Origin: an uncultured Ruminococcus sp.
GTDB lineage: Bacteria > Bacillota > Clostridia > Oscillospirales > Acutalibacteraceae
DNA: 5,939 bases
Reading direction: 5' to 3'
NCBI GenBank assembly: GCA_946055445.1
Contig: CAMGGF010000091.1
Span: 1-5,939 of the forward strand
In this document: positions 5,681-5,939 of the stretch, piece by piece
How positions within the stretch are numbered: position 1 is the stretch's first letter
How the letters are laid out: every line of letters starts with the position of its first letter
Translations under genes and position numbers: made by a program
The notes under the pieces: generated by a model
Seen by the model: only the letters and a program-made list of their open reading frames with translations
Told to the model about the DNA's origin: nothing
Database searches by the model: none

Positions 5681-5706
5681 AATGGATTTCTTGTATTTTT
5701 GCGCCG
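5668..5706 (+). repeat. Inverted repeat across the GH2 stop codon, weak terminator candidate
   Basis: CGGCGAAAAATA (5668-5679) pairs with TATTTTTGCGCCG (5694-5706) except for one bulged base, with a 14-base loop. The left arm includes the last GH2 codons and part of the stop codon. No T-run follows on either strand, so it is not a standard terminator. It may protect the mRNA 3' end or terminate inefficiently. Confidence 0.35.
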
Positions 5707-5713
5707 AAAACGG

Positions 5714-5742
5714 TTGCACACAAATGCCAAATATGGTAAACT
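5714..5742 (+). promoter_or_regulatory. Possible weak promoter for the DivIVA-like gene
   Basis: TTGCAC (5714-5719) and TAAACT (5737-5742) are 17 bases apart, 40 bases before the ATG at 5782. The -35 matches consensus at 3 of 6 positions and the -10 at 4 of 6, so this is tentative. It is the best-spaced pair I see in this gap. Confidence 0.35.
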
Positions 5743-5781
5743 AACTCTATATGTAAAACAGAAACGGAAACAGGTGACATT

Positions 5782-5939
5782 ATGGACTCCGAAAGAATTT
5801 TAAGAACTTCCATTTTCGGCGGCTTTAAGCGCGAAGATGTACTCGGCTATGTTGAGGAATTAAAGGCGGAAATCGCCGTATTGTCTGCGGAAGTGCAAGG
5901 AAAAACCGCAAAAATTGACGCTTTAAGCGAAATGGCGGA
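5782..5939 (+). CDS. DivIVA-like coiled-coil protein, 5' end only
   Basis: An open frame starts at ATG 5782 and runs off the window; 52 codons are visible with no stop. The N-terminus reads SIFGGFKREDVLGYVEEL (residues 10-27), then continues as a Glu/Lys/Ala-rich helix likely to form a coiled coil. The pattern of FGGF, a charged pair, DVL and Y-(I/V)-x-x-L near the start is typical of DivIVA-like proteins of clostridia, which often mark cell poles or division sites. Those roles are known for the wider family and only inferred here. AGGTGA at 5772-5777 is a modest ribosome site 4 bases before the ATG. The gene has its own promoter candidate and seems unrelated to the sugar locus, so the locus probably ends before it. 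Too little is visible to give a symbol. Confidence 0.7.
   Translation, partial: MDSERILRTSIFGGFKREDVLGYVEELKAEIAVLSAEVQGKTAKIDALSEMA

Overview
The window looks like chromosomal DNA from a low-to-mid GC Firmicute, most likely an uncultured gut-type clostridium (Oscillospiraceae-like). This rests on AGGAGA/GGAG-type ribosome sites, sigma-A-like promoters, the DivIVA-like gene start at the right edge and the GTAGGG-framed hairpin repeats at the left. No marker gene fixes the taxonomy, so this is inference.

Layout. Positions 1-575 hold no convincing gene. They are a mosaic of short inverted and direct repeats, with two promoter-like sites facing right. A strong hairpin at 566-617 terminates the leftward operon and may also stop rightward transcription. 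The leftward operon (3448 to 630) encodes a GPH-family (MelB/XylP/UidB-like) sugar-cation symporter and then an N-terminally membrane-anchored M20 metallopeptidase of the PM20D1 type. The two genes overlap by 4 bases (ATGA). A 168-base divergent control region (3449-3616) carries back-to-back promoters whose -35 boxes form the ends of an imperfect palindrome, a hairpin at the 5' end of the leftward transcript, and a cre-like site over the start of the rightward transcript. The rightward gene (3617-5680) is a complete cytosolic GH2 glycosidase, most like beta-galactosidases. After about 100 bases comes the 5' end of an unrelated gene (5782 to the window edge) for a DivIVA-like protein.

How the genes may work together. 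The symporter would import a glycoside and the GH2 enzyme would cleave it in the cytosol. Translational coupling of the M20 enzyme to the symporter suggests that the substrate or its aglycone also carries an amide bond, for example an amino-acid conjugate, but this is inference. The shared palindrome suggests one regulator controls both directions; no regulator gene lies in the window. The most unusual parts are the repeat mosaic, which may include a promoter-bearing non-coding element, and the mirrored control region. I see no clear novel defence or mobile system.
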